Assembly: GCA_964543795.1 (NCBI GenBank)
Contig: CAZIZN010000015.1
Span: forward strand, 1 to 64,000
From: JACKIC01 sp964543795
GTDB taxonomy: Bacteria > Planctomycetota > UBA1135 > UBA2386
DNA: 64,000 nt
Reading direction: 5' to 3'
Position 1 is the stretch's first letter, and every line of letters starts with the position of its first letter. Positions 8,734 through 17,205 of this stretch are shown here, in pieces. The notes below the pieces were generated by a model, which searched no databases, had not been told where the DNA came from, and was given only the letters and a program-made list of their open reading frames with translations. The position numbers were made by a program, and so were the translations under genes.

Positions 8734-9042
8734 TCAGGCGCTCAGGAACTTCGCGTCCAGCAGCCGCGCAGCGGTCGCGCGGTGCACCGCCTCGCCGTCG
8801 AGTTCGCCGTTCATCAGCCGCTGCAGCGCCTTGGTCACGACGTCGGCACGGTCGGCGTCGTCGCGCCTGGCCCTCTCGGCGAAGCCCTCGACCGCATCGG
8901 CGGTCGCCCGGCTGCCGGCGCTGATCTGCGCTTCGTCGCGGACCGGGGACACGGCGGCGCCATCGCGCTTTGGCTGGGGTCGCTGGGCGCGGCTGTCACC
9001 GCGCTCGACTGCACCGTTGTTCCCTACGTTCCGGATGTCCAT
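8734..9042 (-). CDS. flgM: FlgM-like anti-sigma-28 factor (probable)
   Basis: A 102-residue protein divergent from the flagellar operon. The N-terminal half is polar and probably disordered. The C-terminal part (ALQRLMNGELDGEAVHRATAARLLDA) resembles the sigma-binding helices of FlgM, including a shared NGEL before a short A-x-x-L-L segment. FlgM holds flagellar sigma-28 inactive until the hook-basal body is complete and is then exported through it. The start is well supported: GGAGG lies 6 nt upstream of ATG on the minus strand. Assignment rests on size, weak similarity and location. Confidence 0.65.
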   Translation of the reverse strand: MDIRNVGNNGAVERGDSRAQRPQPKRDGAAVSPVRDEAQISAGSRATADAVEGFAERARRDDADRADVVTKALQRLMNGELDGEAVHRATAARLLDAKFLSA

Positions 9043-9078
9043 GCGAAGCCTCCGATGTCGGCTCTGGTCGGATCATCG

Positions 9079-9092
9079 GCAGATGTCCCACC
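9079..9092 (-). promoter_or_regulatory. Weak sigma-54-like site facing the flgM-like gene
   Basis: On the minus strand GG (9092-9091) and GC (9080-9079) are separated by exactly 10 nt, and the -12 element reads CTGC. The rest of the -24 element fits the TGGCAC consensus poorly. The predicted start would be near 9067, 25 nt upstream of the gene, with the palindromes about 95-140 bp behind it. Weak support only. Confidence 0.3.
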
Positions 9093-9154
9093 GACTTGAG
9101 GGCAGCCTGCGAAAAAGTGTCGCAGCTTGCGGCGCCGTCCCGCGCCGAGGGTCC

Positions 9155-9213
9155 CGGCAGAAGCTGCCGACCGCGGCAGATCCTGCCGCCTCGCCGACCG
9201 GCAGTTCCTGCCG
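9155..9213. promoter_or_regulatory. Three copies of the palindrome CGGCAG-N3-CTGCCG (putative activator sites)
   Basis: Three perfect 15-bp dyads with identical arms: 9155-9169 (spacer AAG), 9174-9188 (spacer ATC) and 9199-9213 (spacer TTC). Their centres lie 19 and 25 bp apart, about 95-140 bp upstream of the predicted sigma-54 start site. Identical arms with differing spacers indicate a dimeric DNA-binding protein rather than GC-rich coincidence. The distance is typical of upstream activating sequences for NtrC-type enhancer-binding proteins such as FlgR or FleQ. Confidence 0.8.
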
Positions 9214-9275
9214 AACCGGCCCGCGCGGGCGCGTTCGCCGCCCTGCCACCGGAGGTGCGGGGCGGCGCCCGCACC

Positions 9276-9291
9276 TGGCACGCACGGTGCT
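9276..9291 (+). promoter_or_regulatory. Predicted sigma-54 promoter of the flagellar hook operon
   Basis: TGGCACG-CACG-GTGCT matches the RpoN consensus TGGCACG-N4-TTGCW at all but one defined position. The required GG (9277-9278) and GC (9289-9290) are separated by 10 nt. Transcription would begin near 9302, about 19 nt before the fliK GTG. It would drive fliK and the genes behind it. Confidence 0.8.
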
Positions 9292-9320
9292 ACCAGATCG
9301 CCGGAGGAATCGGAGACGTC

Positions 9321-10361
9321 GTGGCGATGCTGATCACCCTGCGCGGACGTGTCGGGTCGGACCCCATGGGGGTGCCGATGCCGGCGGCGATGAACGCGGG
9401 TCCCGTCGACGCGTTCGACGAGGTCCTGAAGCAGGCGCTCGACGCCGGGCAGGAAGCCGCGGAGGCGCCCGCGCCGCGTCGCGAAGATCCGGCGACCCCG
9501 ACCGCGCCGACGGCCGACGAACGGGCCGCCGCCGCCCGCGAGGAGGCGCCCACCGAAGCGCTGCCGATCGACACCGGAGCGGCCGCCGAGGCCGCCGGCG
9601 CGCCGAGCGGTGACGAGCCGATCGCGCGGCCGTTCGAACTGCAAGACACCACGCGGGGCACCGTGCAGGACCGGCCGGAGACCTCCGGCAAGGCGTCCGA
9701 GCCGGCCCGGCCCTGGTCCCAGGCCAGCGAGGACGTGCTCGTCGCCGTGCTGCAGGGTGCGCCCGGGCGCGTCGCCGCCGCGGGTACCGTCACCGGCCCC
9801 GCAGTCGCCGCGGTCGGCGCAGCCGGCGCGGCCAAGGCCGCCGCCGGCACCGGCCCGACCGGCGCTCACGGCCTCGACGCGCCGCTGCAGAACCTGCCGG
9901 CGCGCGCCCAGGCGACGACCGCCGGATACCGCACGCACGATGCGGCGTCGGCGCAGCTGCTCGACCAGGCGCGCGACTCGGTCTTCAAGCAGATCCTGAT
10001 GAAGCTGTCCGCCGACGGCGGCGAGATGCGCCTGCGCCTCGAGCCGCCCGACCTCGGCGAACTCGACCTGCGCCTCGTCGTCGAACAGGGCAACAAGCTG
10101 CAGCTGACGATCAGCGCCGAACGCGGCGACCTCGCCCAGCTGCTGCAGCGACACCTCGACGAACTCAAGCAGACGCTGCAGAGCGCCGGCCTCGAGGTGA
10201 CCGACGCGCAGGTGCAGACGCGGCAGCAGGGCCGACGCGACGCGCACGGCGACGGCCGGGGCGACGCCGCGCACGACGACACGCGCGACCGCGAGCAGGA
10301 GCTGCGGCCGCCCCGACTCGGCGGCTACGTGACCGCCGAAGGACTCGACTTCTGGGCATAG
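9321..10361 (+). CDS. fliK: Flagellar hook-length control protein FliK
   Basis: About 346 residues. The N-terminal ~200 are Ala/Pro/Glu-rich and low in complexity, as expected of the exported molecular ruler. The C-terminal region from about residue 210 is the conserved FliK domain that switches export specificity; it includes GGEMRLRLEPPDLGELDLRL and a following helix (LAQLLQRHLDELKQTLQSAG). The GTG start is chosen for a GGAG at 9312-9315 and because the predicted sigma-54 start lies just upstream; ATG at 9327 is the alternative. An open frame back to 8970 would run through the palindromes and the promoter and is rejected. Confidence 0.85.
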   Translation: MAMLITLRGRVGSDPMGVPMPAAMNAGPVDAFDEVLKQALDAGQEAAEAPAPRREDPATPTAPTADERAAAAREEAPTEALPIDTGAAAEAAGAPSGDEPIARPFELQDTTRGTVQDRPETSGKASEPARPWSQASEDVLVAVLQGAPGRVAAAGTVTGPAVAAVGAAGAAKAAAGTGPTGAHGLDAPLQNLPARAQATTAGYRTHDAASAQLLDQARDSVFKQILMKLSADGGEMRLRLEPPDLGELDLRLVVEQGNKLQLTISAERGDLAQLLQRHLDELKQTLQSAGLEVTDAQVQTRQQGRRDAHGDGRGDAAHDDTRDREQELRPPRLGGYVTAEGLDFWA

Positions 10362-10378
10362 AGAGACGGAGAACGCCA

Positions 10379-10831
10379 ATGACCACCAACAGCCTCGACC
10401 CCCTCACCAGCACCGGCGGCACCTCCGTGCTGTCCACCAACAGGGCCAGCTACGGCGAGAACCCGTTCCTGCGGCTCCTCACCGAGCAGCTGAAGAACCA
10501 GACGCCGCTCGAGCCCGTCGACAACGAGAGCTTCATGAACCAGATGGCGAGCTACACCTCGATGCAGGAGCAGCGCGACCTCAACTCGAACATGCTCCGG
10601 CTGCTCGACTACCAGGGCGTGCTCGCGCGCGCCCAGGGCCTCGGCCAGGGCAGCGCCCTGCTCGGCAAGGAGGTGTCGTTCGCCGGCGATGCGGGCATCG
10701 AGCAGAAGGGCACCGTGCGTTCGGTCTTCGTGAACGAGGCCGGCGACATCCGCCTCGGCCTCGACGGCGAGCGCGAGATCGGCCTGCGCGAAGTGCTCGG
10801 CATCACCCAGCCGGCGGCCGCGGCCTCCTGA
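10379..10831 (+). CDS. flgD: Flagellar hook cap/assembly protein FlgD
   Basis: 150 residues, corresponding to the conserved N-terminal FlgD core. The motif FLRLLTEQLKNQTPLEPVDN and then FMNQMASYTSMQEQ are diagnostic. FlgD caps the growing hook and guides FlgE subunits. The usual C-terminal FlgD Tudor/Ig-like domains are shorter here than in enteric proteins (about 230 residues). GGAG at 10368-10371 precedes ATG, and flgE follows after 33 bp. Confidence 0.93.
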   Translation: MTTNSLDPLTSTGGTSVLSTNRASYGENPFLRLLTEQLKNQTPLEPVDNESFMNQMASYTSMQEQRDLNSNMLRLLDYQGVLARAQGLGQGSALLGKEVSFAGDAGIEQKGTVRSVFVNEAGDIRLGLDGEREIGLREVLGITQPAAAAS

Positions 10832-10864
10832 TCGCGCGATCCACCACCCAGGGCACCAGCGACC

Positions 10865-12841
10865 ATGGTCAGCACCGCACTCTACACGGGCCTGTCCGGA
10901 CTCCGCGTCCACCAGACCTTCATCGACGTCATCGGCAACAACCTCGCGAACGTCAGCACGCCCGGCTTCCGCGGCTCGCGCGCCACGTTCAGCGACATCC
11001 TGAGCTTCACCGTGCGCAGCGGCTCCGGACCGAACGGCACGTTCGGCGGCCTCAACCCGCTGCAGATCGGCCACGGCGCCGTGCTGGCGACCGTCGACAC
11101 GAACCTGAACCAGGGCACGTTCCAGGACACGGGCCGATCGATGGACGTGGCGCTGCAGGGCCGCGGCTTCTTCACGCTCAGCAACGGCATCCAGTCCTTC
11201 TACACTCGCGTCGGCACGTTCACGCTCGACGCCAACCGCACGCTCGTCGACTCGCGCAGCGGCCTGCGCGTGGTCAGCGCCTCGGGCGGCGACATCACGG
11301 TGCCGTCCTCGGACACGCTGCCCGCGGTGCCGTCGTCGACGATCCGCTTCCAGGGCAACCTGCCGGCGCGCGTCGGCGGCCCCCTGCAGGAGATCGTGCA
11401 GTCGAGCTCGGTCTTCAAGGAGGGCCAGGCCGCGACCAAGCTGGCCAGCGTGCCGAGCACGGCGCCGACCTTCCCCCAGTTCGACCTGTCCGCACTCACC
11501 GCCGGCGGCAGCAAGACGATCCTGGTGTCCGTCAACGGCGGCGCACAGCAGACGATCACCTTCGACACCGCGACCTACGGCGGCGGTCCCGTGACGGCGT
11601 CGCAGATCGCCAGCGAGTTCACCGCGGTGACCGGGCTCGCCGTGACCGCCGACGACGTCAACGGCACGATCGACTTCGGCACGATCCGCCTGGGCACCGG
11701 CGCGACGCTGAAGTTCGACGACGGCCCCGGATCGACGGGCACGCTGCAGGCGCTGGGCCTCGATGCCACCCTGGACACGGGCTCGGAGAGCGCGGCCACG
11801 GGCACCACGGACCTCGCCTCGCTGACGGCGCGCAACTCGGCCTACGCCAACGGCGATCCGATCACGATCAGCGGCACCAACCCGGACGGCACGGCCTTCT
11901 CGGACACGTTCGTCTACGGCACCGACGGCACCACGCTCGGCCAGCTGGTCGCGTTCATCAACTCGACGCTGAACAACACCCAGTCGACGGCGAGCCTCGA
12001 GACCGACGGCAACCTGCGCGTCACCGCCGCGACGGCAGGCGAGGCGTCGCTGAGCCTGTTCATCGGCGACGGCGCAGGCACCGCGCGCGTCAACTGGCCG
12101 AACTTCACCGTCAGCCAGAACGGCACGGGCCCCGACACCGCGGTGACCTCGATCGACGTGGTCGACGCGCAGGGCCGTACGCACCCGGTGACGATGACGT
12201 TCACGCGCAGCGCGGCCGACAGCACCATCTGGGACCTGAACGCGCAGATCGACCCGAGCGAGGGCACGGTCAACCAGGGTTCGATCGGCCAGATCCGGTT
12301 CAACGACAACGGCTCGTTCAACGTCATCGGCGGCGGCACCAACGCGCTGTCGTTCACGTGGAACGGCATCAGCGCGCAACAGACGGTGACCGTCGATCTC
12401 GGCTCTTCGGGCCAGTTCGACGGCATCGCGATGCTCGGCGACACGGCGACCGTCGCGGCGGTCGACCAGGACGGCTACGGCGTCGGCACGCTGCTCGACG
12501 CGGGCTTCAACTCCGACGGCGAACTGGTCGGCTACTACAGCAACGGCCAGAGCCAGGTGCTCGACCAGCTGCGCATCAGCATGTTCAGCAACGAGGCCGG
12601 CCTGCTGCGCAGCGGCGACACGATGTTCGTCGAATCGCCGAACTCGGACGACGCGATCGCGACGACGGCGAACGCCGCCGGCGCAGGGTCGGTGCGCGCC
12701 GGCCAACTCGAGAACAGCAACGTCGACATCGCCAGCGAGTTCGTGAACATGATCGAGGCGCAGCGCGGCTTCCAGGCCAACTCGCGCGTGATCACCACGA
12801 CCGACGAGATGCTCGCAGAACTCATGAACATCGTGAGGTGA
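10865..12841 (+). CDS. flgE: Flagellar hook protein FlgE (long form)
   Basis: The hook structural subunit. The N-terminus has the axial-protein signature (LYTGLSGLRVHQTFIDVIGNN followed by LANVSTPGF). The C-terminus has the matching helix (NSNVDIASEFVNMIEAQRGF). At 658 residues it is much longer than the ~400-residue enteric FlgE; the extra length lies in the surface-exposed Gly/Thr/Asp-rich middle (about 170-560). It lies directly behind flgD and is followed by flgF after 2 bp. Confidence 0.95.
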   Translation: MVSTALYTGLSGLRVHQTFIDVIGNNLANVSTPGFRGSRATFSDILSFTVRSGSGPNGTFGGLNPLQIGHGAVLATVDTNLNQGTFQDTGRSMDVALQGRGFFTLSNGIQSFYTRVGTFTLDANRTLVDSRSGLRVVSASGGDITVPSSDTLPAVPSSTIRFQGNLPARVGGPLQEIVQSSSVFKEGQAATKLASVPSTAPTFPQFDLSALTAGGSKTILVSVNGGAQQTITFDTATYGGGPVTASQIASEFTAVTGLAVTADDVNGTIDFGTIRLGTGATLKFDDGPGSTGTLQALGLDATLDTGSESAATGTTDLASLTARNSAYANGDPITISGTNPDGTAFSDTFVYGTDGTTLGQLVAFINSTLNNTQSTASLETDGNLRVTAATAGEASLSLFIGDGAGTARVNWPNFTVSQNGTGPDTAVTSIDVVDAQGRTHPVTMTFTRSAADSTIWDLNAQIDPSEGTVNQGSIGQIRFNDNGSFNVIGGGTNALSFTWNGISAQQTVTVDLGSSGQFDGIAMLGDTATVAAVDQDGYGVGTLLDAGFNSDGELVGYYSNGQSQVLDQLRISMFSNEAGLLRSGDTMFVESPNSDDAIATTANAAGAGSVRAGQLENSNVDIASEFVNMIEAQRGFQANSRVITTTDEMLAELMNIVR

Positions 12842-12843
12842 TC

Positions 12844-13599
12844 GTGAGCGACTACGCCGAGCAGACCCTGACGCGCACGCTGTCGTTCCTCGCGGACCGG
12901 CAGGCGGCGATCTCCAACAACCTCGCCAACGTCGACACGACCAGCTTCAAGCGTCGCGTCGCGGTGGCGGAGCAGGAACCGAGCCGGTTCCACGCGCTGC
13001 TCGCCGAGCAGATGCCGACGATCCGCTACAGCGAGCAGGCCGACCTCGGCCGCGGCGTGCTGCGCCAGACCGAGAACCCCCTCGACATCGCGCTCGACAA
13101 CAGCGCCGACGGCAACCCGAGCCTGCTGCGCGTCCAGGATCCCGCCGGCGGTCAGTACTACACCCGCAACGGCCAGCTCCAGCTCGGCAAGGACGGGCGC
13201 CTGCTGACGCGCAGCGGCCTCACGGTGCTCGACGTGACCGGCAATCCCATCACGCTGCCCAGCGGCGCCGAGGCGCCGCGCGAACTGACGATCTCGCCGA
13301 ACGGCCAGATCCAGGATCCGACGACCGGCCAGACCTGGGGCCCGATCGGCGTGTTCCAGCTCGACAAGCCGGCGGCGCTGCAGCCGGTGGGCAACGGCCT
13401 CTACGCCGACCGGCTCGGCCAGAAGCCGCGGCCCGTCGGCAGCGGCGTGCAGCAGGGCTTCCTCGAGGGCAGCAACGTCGACAGCCTGCAAGAACTCGTC
13501 CAGATGATCACGGTCGAACGCAGCTTCGCCGCGACGCAGAAGGCGCTGACGGGCGTCGGCCGCCTGCAAGAGAACCTGATCGCCAACATCCTGAGGTAG
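12844..13599 (+). CDS. flgF: Flagellar basal-body rod protein (FlgF type)
   Basis: 251 residues. The N-terminal axial motif is ISNNLANVDTTSFKRR and the C-terminal one is GSNVDSLQELVQMITVERSFAATQKAL. The core (LGRGVLRQTENPLDIALDN, later YYTRNGQLQLGKDGRL) is that of proximal/distal rod proteins. Order between flgE and flgG and the overall length favour FlgF. The GTG start has GAGG 5 nt upstream and lies 2 bp after the flgE stop; an earlier open frame lies within flgE. Confidence 0.88.
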   Translation: MSDYAEQTLTRTLSFLADRQAAISNNLANVDTTSFKRRVAVAEQEPSRFHALLAEQMPTIRYSEQADLGRGVLRQTENPLDIALDNSADGNPSLLRVQDPAGGQYYTRNGQLQLGKDGRLLTRSGLTVLDVTGNPITLPSGAEAPRELTISPNGQIQDPTTGQTWGPIGVFQLDKPAALQPVGNGLYADRLGQKPRPVGSGVQQGFLEGSNVDSLQELVQMITVERSFAATQKALTGVGRLQENLIANILR

Positions 13600-13606
13600 T
13601 CACCCG

Positions 13607-14401
13607 ATGCTCAAGAGTCTCTACACGACCGCCACGGGCATGAAAGCCCAGCAGACCATGGTGGACATGATCGCGAACAACATCGCGAACGTGAACACGG
13701 CGGGCTTCAAGAAGTCGCAGGCCTCGTTCGAGGACCTGTTCTACGTCACGCTGCAGTCGCCCGGTCTCGCGCAGGGCGGCGACGGCAGCCCCGTGCCGAT
13801 CGGCACCCAGATCGGCTCGGGCACGCGGCTCAACGGCACGACCAAGGTATTCACGACCGGCACGCTCGAGATCACCGAACGCCAGCTCGACGTGGCGATC
13901 GACGGCGACGGCTTCTTCTCGGTGATCCTGCCCGACGGCACGACCGGCTACACGCGCGACGGCGGCTTCCACGTCAACCGCGACGGCAAGGTCGTGAGCG
14001 GCCAGGGCCACGTGCTCGTACCCGAGATCACGGTGCCTTCCGACGCGCTCGAGATCTCGATCGACCCGCGCGGCCGCGTCTCCGGCCGCACCGCCGGCGC
14101 CCCCGACGTCTCGACGAACTTCGGCGAGATCACGATCCATCGCTTCGTCAACCCGTCGGGCCTCCTGGCGCAGGGATCGAACGTGATGCTGCAGACGGAC
14201 GCCTCCGGTCCGCCCACGACCGGCACGCCGGGCGACACCGGCCTCGGCCTGCTCAAGCAGGGCTTCGTCGAGCGCTCGAACGTGCAGATCGTCAACGAGC
14301 TGGTCAACCTGATCGTCGCGCAGCGCGCCTACGAGGTGAACAGCCGCGCGATCCAGGCCAGCGACCAGATGCTGTCCACGGCGACGAACATCGCCCGCTG
14401 A
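13607..14401 (+). CDS. flgG: Flagellar distal rod protein FlgG
   Basis: 264 residues, very close to the standard FlgG length. It starts LKSLYTTATGMKAQQTMVDM with NNIANVNTAGFKKSQASFEDL and ends with NVQIVNELVNLIVAQRAYEVNSRAIQ-type sequence, the most conserved part of the family. It forms the distal drive shaft that runs through the P- and L-rings encoded three and two genes further on. It follows flgF with 7 bp between stop and start. Confidence 0.96.
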   Translation: MLKSLYTTATGMKAQQTMVDMIANNIANVNTAGFKKSQASFEDLFYVTLQSPGLAQGGDGSPVPIGTQIGSGTRLNGTTKVFTTGTLEITERQLDVAIDGDGFFSVILPDGTTGYTRDGGFHVNRDGKVVSGQGHVLVPEITVPSDALEISIDPRGRVSGRTAGAPDVSTNFGEITIHRFVNPSGLLAQGSNVMLQTDASGPPTTGTPGDTGLGLLKQGFVERSNVQIVNELVNLIVAQRAYEVNSRAIQASDQMLSTATNIAR

Positions 14402-14435
14402 CCGGTAGCCAGCGAGAAACCCCGCAAGGAGAGTC

Positions 14436-15398
14436 ATGAACCCGTTCGCCATCCTCGGCCTCTGCGCCGTCGCCGGCCTCGCCCGCGGCGGCGGCGACCC
14501 GCTCGAAGTCCGCATGAAGCCCAGCGCGCAGGTGCGCGGCCTCGAGATCCGCGTCGGCGACCTCTGCGAGTTCGTCGCCAACGACCGCGAAACGCTCGAG
14601 CTCGCGAAGGTGACGTTCGGTCGCTCGCCGGGCCAGGGTCACGCGCGCGTGATCGGCCGCACCGAGCTGCTGCAGGCCCTGGCCGCCGCGGGCCACGACC
14701 TGGCCCGCATCAAGATCGAGGGCGCTCGCGAGACCACCGTGCAGGCCGTCGTCGTCGACGTGCCGGCCGGTGAACTCGTCGATGCGGCGACCACCGCTCT
14801 GCACGCGCTGCTGGCAGTCGAAGGCGGCGACGTCGAGTTCGACGCGCCGCGCAACGTGACCAGGGTCCAGGCACCACCCGGGCGCATCGGCCAGGAGATC
14901 GTCGCGCGCGTGCGCGGCGGGCGGACGGCTCCGACCTCGGCGGTCGTCGATGTCGAGATCCGGGTCGACGGCGAGTTGTGCAAGCGCGTACCCGTGACCT
15001 TCCCGCTGCGCCGCTACCAGAGCGTGCTCAAGACGGTGGGGCCGGTGCGGGCCGGCACGCTGCTCGGCCCGCAGAACCTCGAGATCGCCCGCGAGCCGGT
15101 CGCGCAGGGCACCAATCTGCTGCTCACCGACTTCGCGCAGATCGAGGGCATGGTCGCCGCGCGCGACCTGCAGGCCAACCGCCGGTTGATGCTCGCCGAC
15201 ACCGCGCCGCCCGACGTCGTGCAGAAGGGCGAGATGGTGACCGTGGTCATCGACCGCGGCCGGGTCAAGGCCACGGCGCGGGCCATCGCCAACCACGGCG
15301 CCCCGATCGGCGGCCGTCTCACGCTGACCAATCCCGACTCCAAGAAGCAGCTCGTCGGCGTCGTCACCGCACCGGGCCTCGTCGTCCTGCAAGGCTGA
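14436..15398 (+). CDS. flgA: Flagellar P-ring assembly chaperone FlgA
   Basis: 320 residues with an N-terminal hydrophobic stretch that probably acts as a signal peptide. The C-terminal half has SAF-like sequence (VRAGTLLGPQNLEIAREPVA, then IEGMVAARDLQANRRLM and VVIDRGRVKATARAI), as in periplasmic FlgA, which assists FlgI polymerisation. It is longer than enteric FlgA (about 220 residues) because of an N-terminal extension. AAGGAGAG precedes ATG at 14436. It is followed by its partner genes flgH and flgI. Confidence 0.9.
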   Translation: MNPFAILGLCAVAGLARGGGDPLEVRMKPSAQVRGLEIRVGDLCEFVANDRETLELAKVTFGRSPGQGHARVIGRTELLQALAAAGHDLARIKIEGARETTVQAVVVDVPAGELVDAATTALHALLAVEGGDVEFDAPRNVTRVQAPPGRIGQEIVARVRGGRTAPTSAVVDVEIRVDGELCKRVPVTFPLRRYQSVLKTVGPVRAGTLLGPQNLEIAREPVAQGTNLLLTDFAQIEGMVAARDLQANRRLMLADTAPPDVVQKGEMVTVVIDRGRVKATARAIANHGAPIGGRLTLTNPDSKKQLVGVVTAPGLVVLQG

Positions 15399-15404
15399 TC
15401 CACC

Positions 15405-16031
15405 ATGAACCCGCTCTCCACGACCATCGTGCCCGCGCTCGTCGCGCTGTGTGCCGCTGCGGCCACCGCCGCGGCGCAGAACCCGTACCTGCGGCCCGGC
15501 GCGAGCATCGCCACGATCAGCGACCTGCGCGCACGCAACGTCGGCGACATCTTGACCATCTCGATCCAGGAGACGACCAGCGTGCGGCAGGAGGACAAGG
15601 TCGAGCGCACCAACGACACCTCGCTCGCGGCGCGGCTCGAGGCCTACACGCTGAGCGACAAGACCTTCGACATCAACGCGCTGCCGCGCATCGACATCCG
15701 CAAGGAGCAGGAGTTCGAGGGCGAGTCGAAGCAGAACTCGGGCTCGGACGTGCGCGCGAGCATCGCGGTGATCGTCGTCGACGTGCAGCCCAACGGCAAT
15801 CTCGTGGTCGCCGGCACGCGCAGCGTCACGGTCAACGACGAGACCCGCACGCTCAAGATCAGCGGCCTCGTGCGCGCGCTCGACGTGACGCCGAACAACA
15901 CCGTCGGCAGCGCGCAGGTCGCCGACGCGCGCATCTCCATCATGGGCAGCGGCGCCGGCACCCGCGCGGTGACGCGCGGCCCGATCGGCACGCTGTTCGA
16001 CACCCTGATCTGGGCCACCTGGCCCTTCTGA
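15405..16031 (+). CDS. flgH: Flagellar L-ring protein FlgH
   Basis: Outer-membrane ring protein, 208 residues. The family core is clear: VGDILTISIQETTS, ESKQNSGSDVRASIAVIVVDVQPNGNL, and NDETRTLKISGLVR. Enteric FlgH is a lipoprotein; here the N-terminal export signal has a Cys in VALCAAAATAAAQ, but the residues before it do not form a normal lipobox, and AAAQ looks like a signal peptidase I site. The gene lies between flgA and flgI with 4-6 bp gaps. Confidence 0.95.
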   Translation: MNPLSTTIVPALVALCAAAATAAAQNPYLRPGASIATISDLRARNVGDILTISIQETTSVRQEDKVERTNDTSLAARLEAYTLSDKTFDINALPRIDIRKEQEFEGESKQNSGSDVRASIAVIVVDVQPNGNLVVAGTRSVTVNDETRTLKISGLVRALDVTPNNTVGSAQVADARISIMGSGAGTRAVTRGPIGTLFDTLIWATWPF

Positions 16032-16035
16032 CCCC

Positions 16036-17205
16036 ATGCGCATCCTCCTCGCCGTCGCCGGACTCGGCTTCGCGCTCGCCGCCCAGGAACCCGCACCGGC
16101 ACCGCCGGTGGTCGGACCGCTCGTGCCCCCCGTCGCGACGAACTCCGCGGGCGAGACCGTGCTGTCGCCGCGCATCCGGCAGATCACGAAGCTGCACAAC
16201 ACGATGCCGCACTACCTCGTCGGCGTCGGCCTCGTCACGGGCATCAGCAACGGCGCGAGCGACCGCGGCACGCGCCTGGCGATGCTGAATCTCGTGCGGC
16301 AGCTGGGCCTCAACCTGGCGATCCAGGACGTGATCGGCGCGACCACGACGCTGGTCACGGTGACCTGCACGCTGCCGCCGTTCGCCAAGGAGGGGCAGAC
16401 GCTCGACGTGCAGGTGCAGTCGATCACCGACACGACCTCGCTGCGCGGCGGCGTGCTGCAGCGCTGCGAGCTCAAGGGTGTCGACGGCCAGACATGGGTC
16501 GTCGCCGAGGGCTCGCTGACCGTCGCGGGATACCAGGCCAAGGGCACCAACGCCCAGGTCGACAAGAACCCGAGCCCGACCGCCTCGCGCATGAACGGCG
16601 GCCTCGTGATCCGCACGCCCGAGGCGTCGCACTACAGCGAGTCCGGCGCGCTCGAACTGCGCCTCACCAACCCGAGCCCGTTCAACGCGATGTCGGTCGC
16701 GAACGGCGTGCGCACCGCGCTCGACGGCAGCAGCGCCAGCGTCTCCGTCGTCGACATGAGCCTCGTGCGCATCGAGCTTCCCGAGGCGGAGCGCACCGAG
16801 GAGAACGCCCTGCGCCTGCTCGCCTTCGTCGGCAACGTTCGCGTCGCCGTCGAGAACCCGGCCAAGGTGATGATCGATCAGGTCAGCGGCACCGTGCTGG
16901 CCGGCGAAGGCGTGTTGATCAGCCCCTGTGTCGTCGGGTCGAGCGAGCTGACGATCGCGATCGTCAACGAGGAAGAGGTCGTGCAGCCGAACCCCTGGGC
17001 GCTCGGCACCACCGAGCGCGTCGGCCGCAGCCGCGTCGAAGTGACCCAGAACGACAGCGAACTCAGGCAGCTCACCGGCGCGGCGACGGTCGCCGACCTG
17101 CTGCAGAACCTCAAGGCGCTCGGCATGACGCCGGCCCAGCTGGTCTCGGTGTTCGAGCAGCTGGACAAGGGCGGCTTCCTGCACGCCGAGCTGGAGGTGC
17201 GCTGA
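16036..17205 (+). CDS. flgI: Flagellar P-ring protein FlgI
   Basis: 389 residues with a short signal peptide (LLAVAGLGFALAAQ). The family sequence is well conserved, including LVGVGLVTGISNGASDRG, the FAKEGQTLDVQVQSI motif, and GGVLQRCELKGVDG. The C-terminus (TVADLLQNLKALGMTPAQLV) is typical. The protein forms the peptidoglycan-associated bushing around the rod. Its stop overlaps the flgJ start by one base (TGATG). Confidence 0.97.
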   Translation: MRILLAVAGLGFALAAQEPAPAPPVVGPLVPPVATNSAGETVLSPRIRQITKLHNTMPHYLVGVGLVTGISNGASDRGTRLAMLNLVRQLGLNLAIQDVIGATTTLVTVTCTLPPFAKEGQTLDVQVQSITDTTSLRGGVLQRCELKGVDGQTWVVAEGSLTVAGYQAKGTNAQVDKNPSPTASRMNGGLVIRTPEASHYSESGALELRLTNPSPFNAMSVANGVRTALDGSSASVSVVDMSLVRIELPEAERTEENALRLLAFVGNVRVAVENPAKVMIDQVSGTVLAGEGVLISPCVVGSSELTIAIVNEEEVVQPNPWALGTTERVGRSRVEVTQNDSELRQLTGAATVADLLQNLKALGMTPAQLVSVFEQLDKGGFLHAELEVR

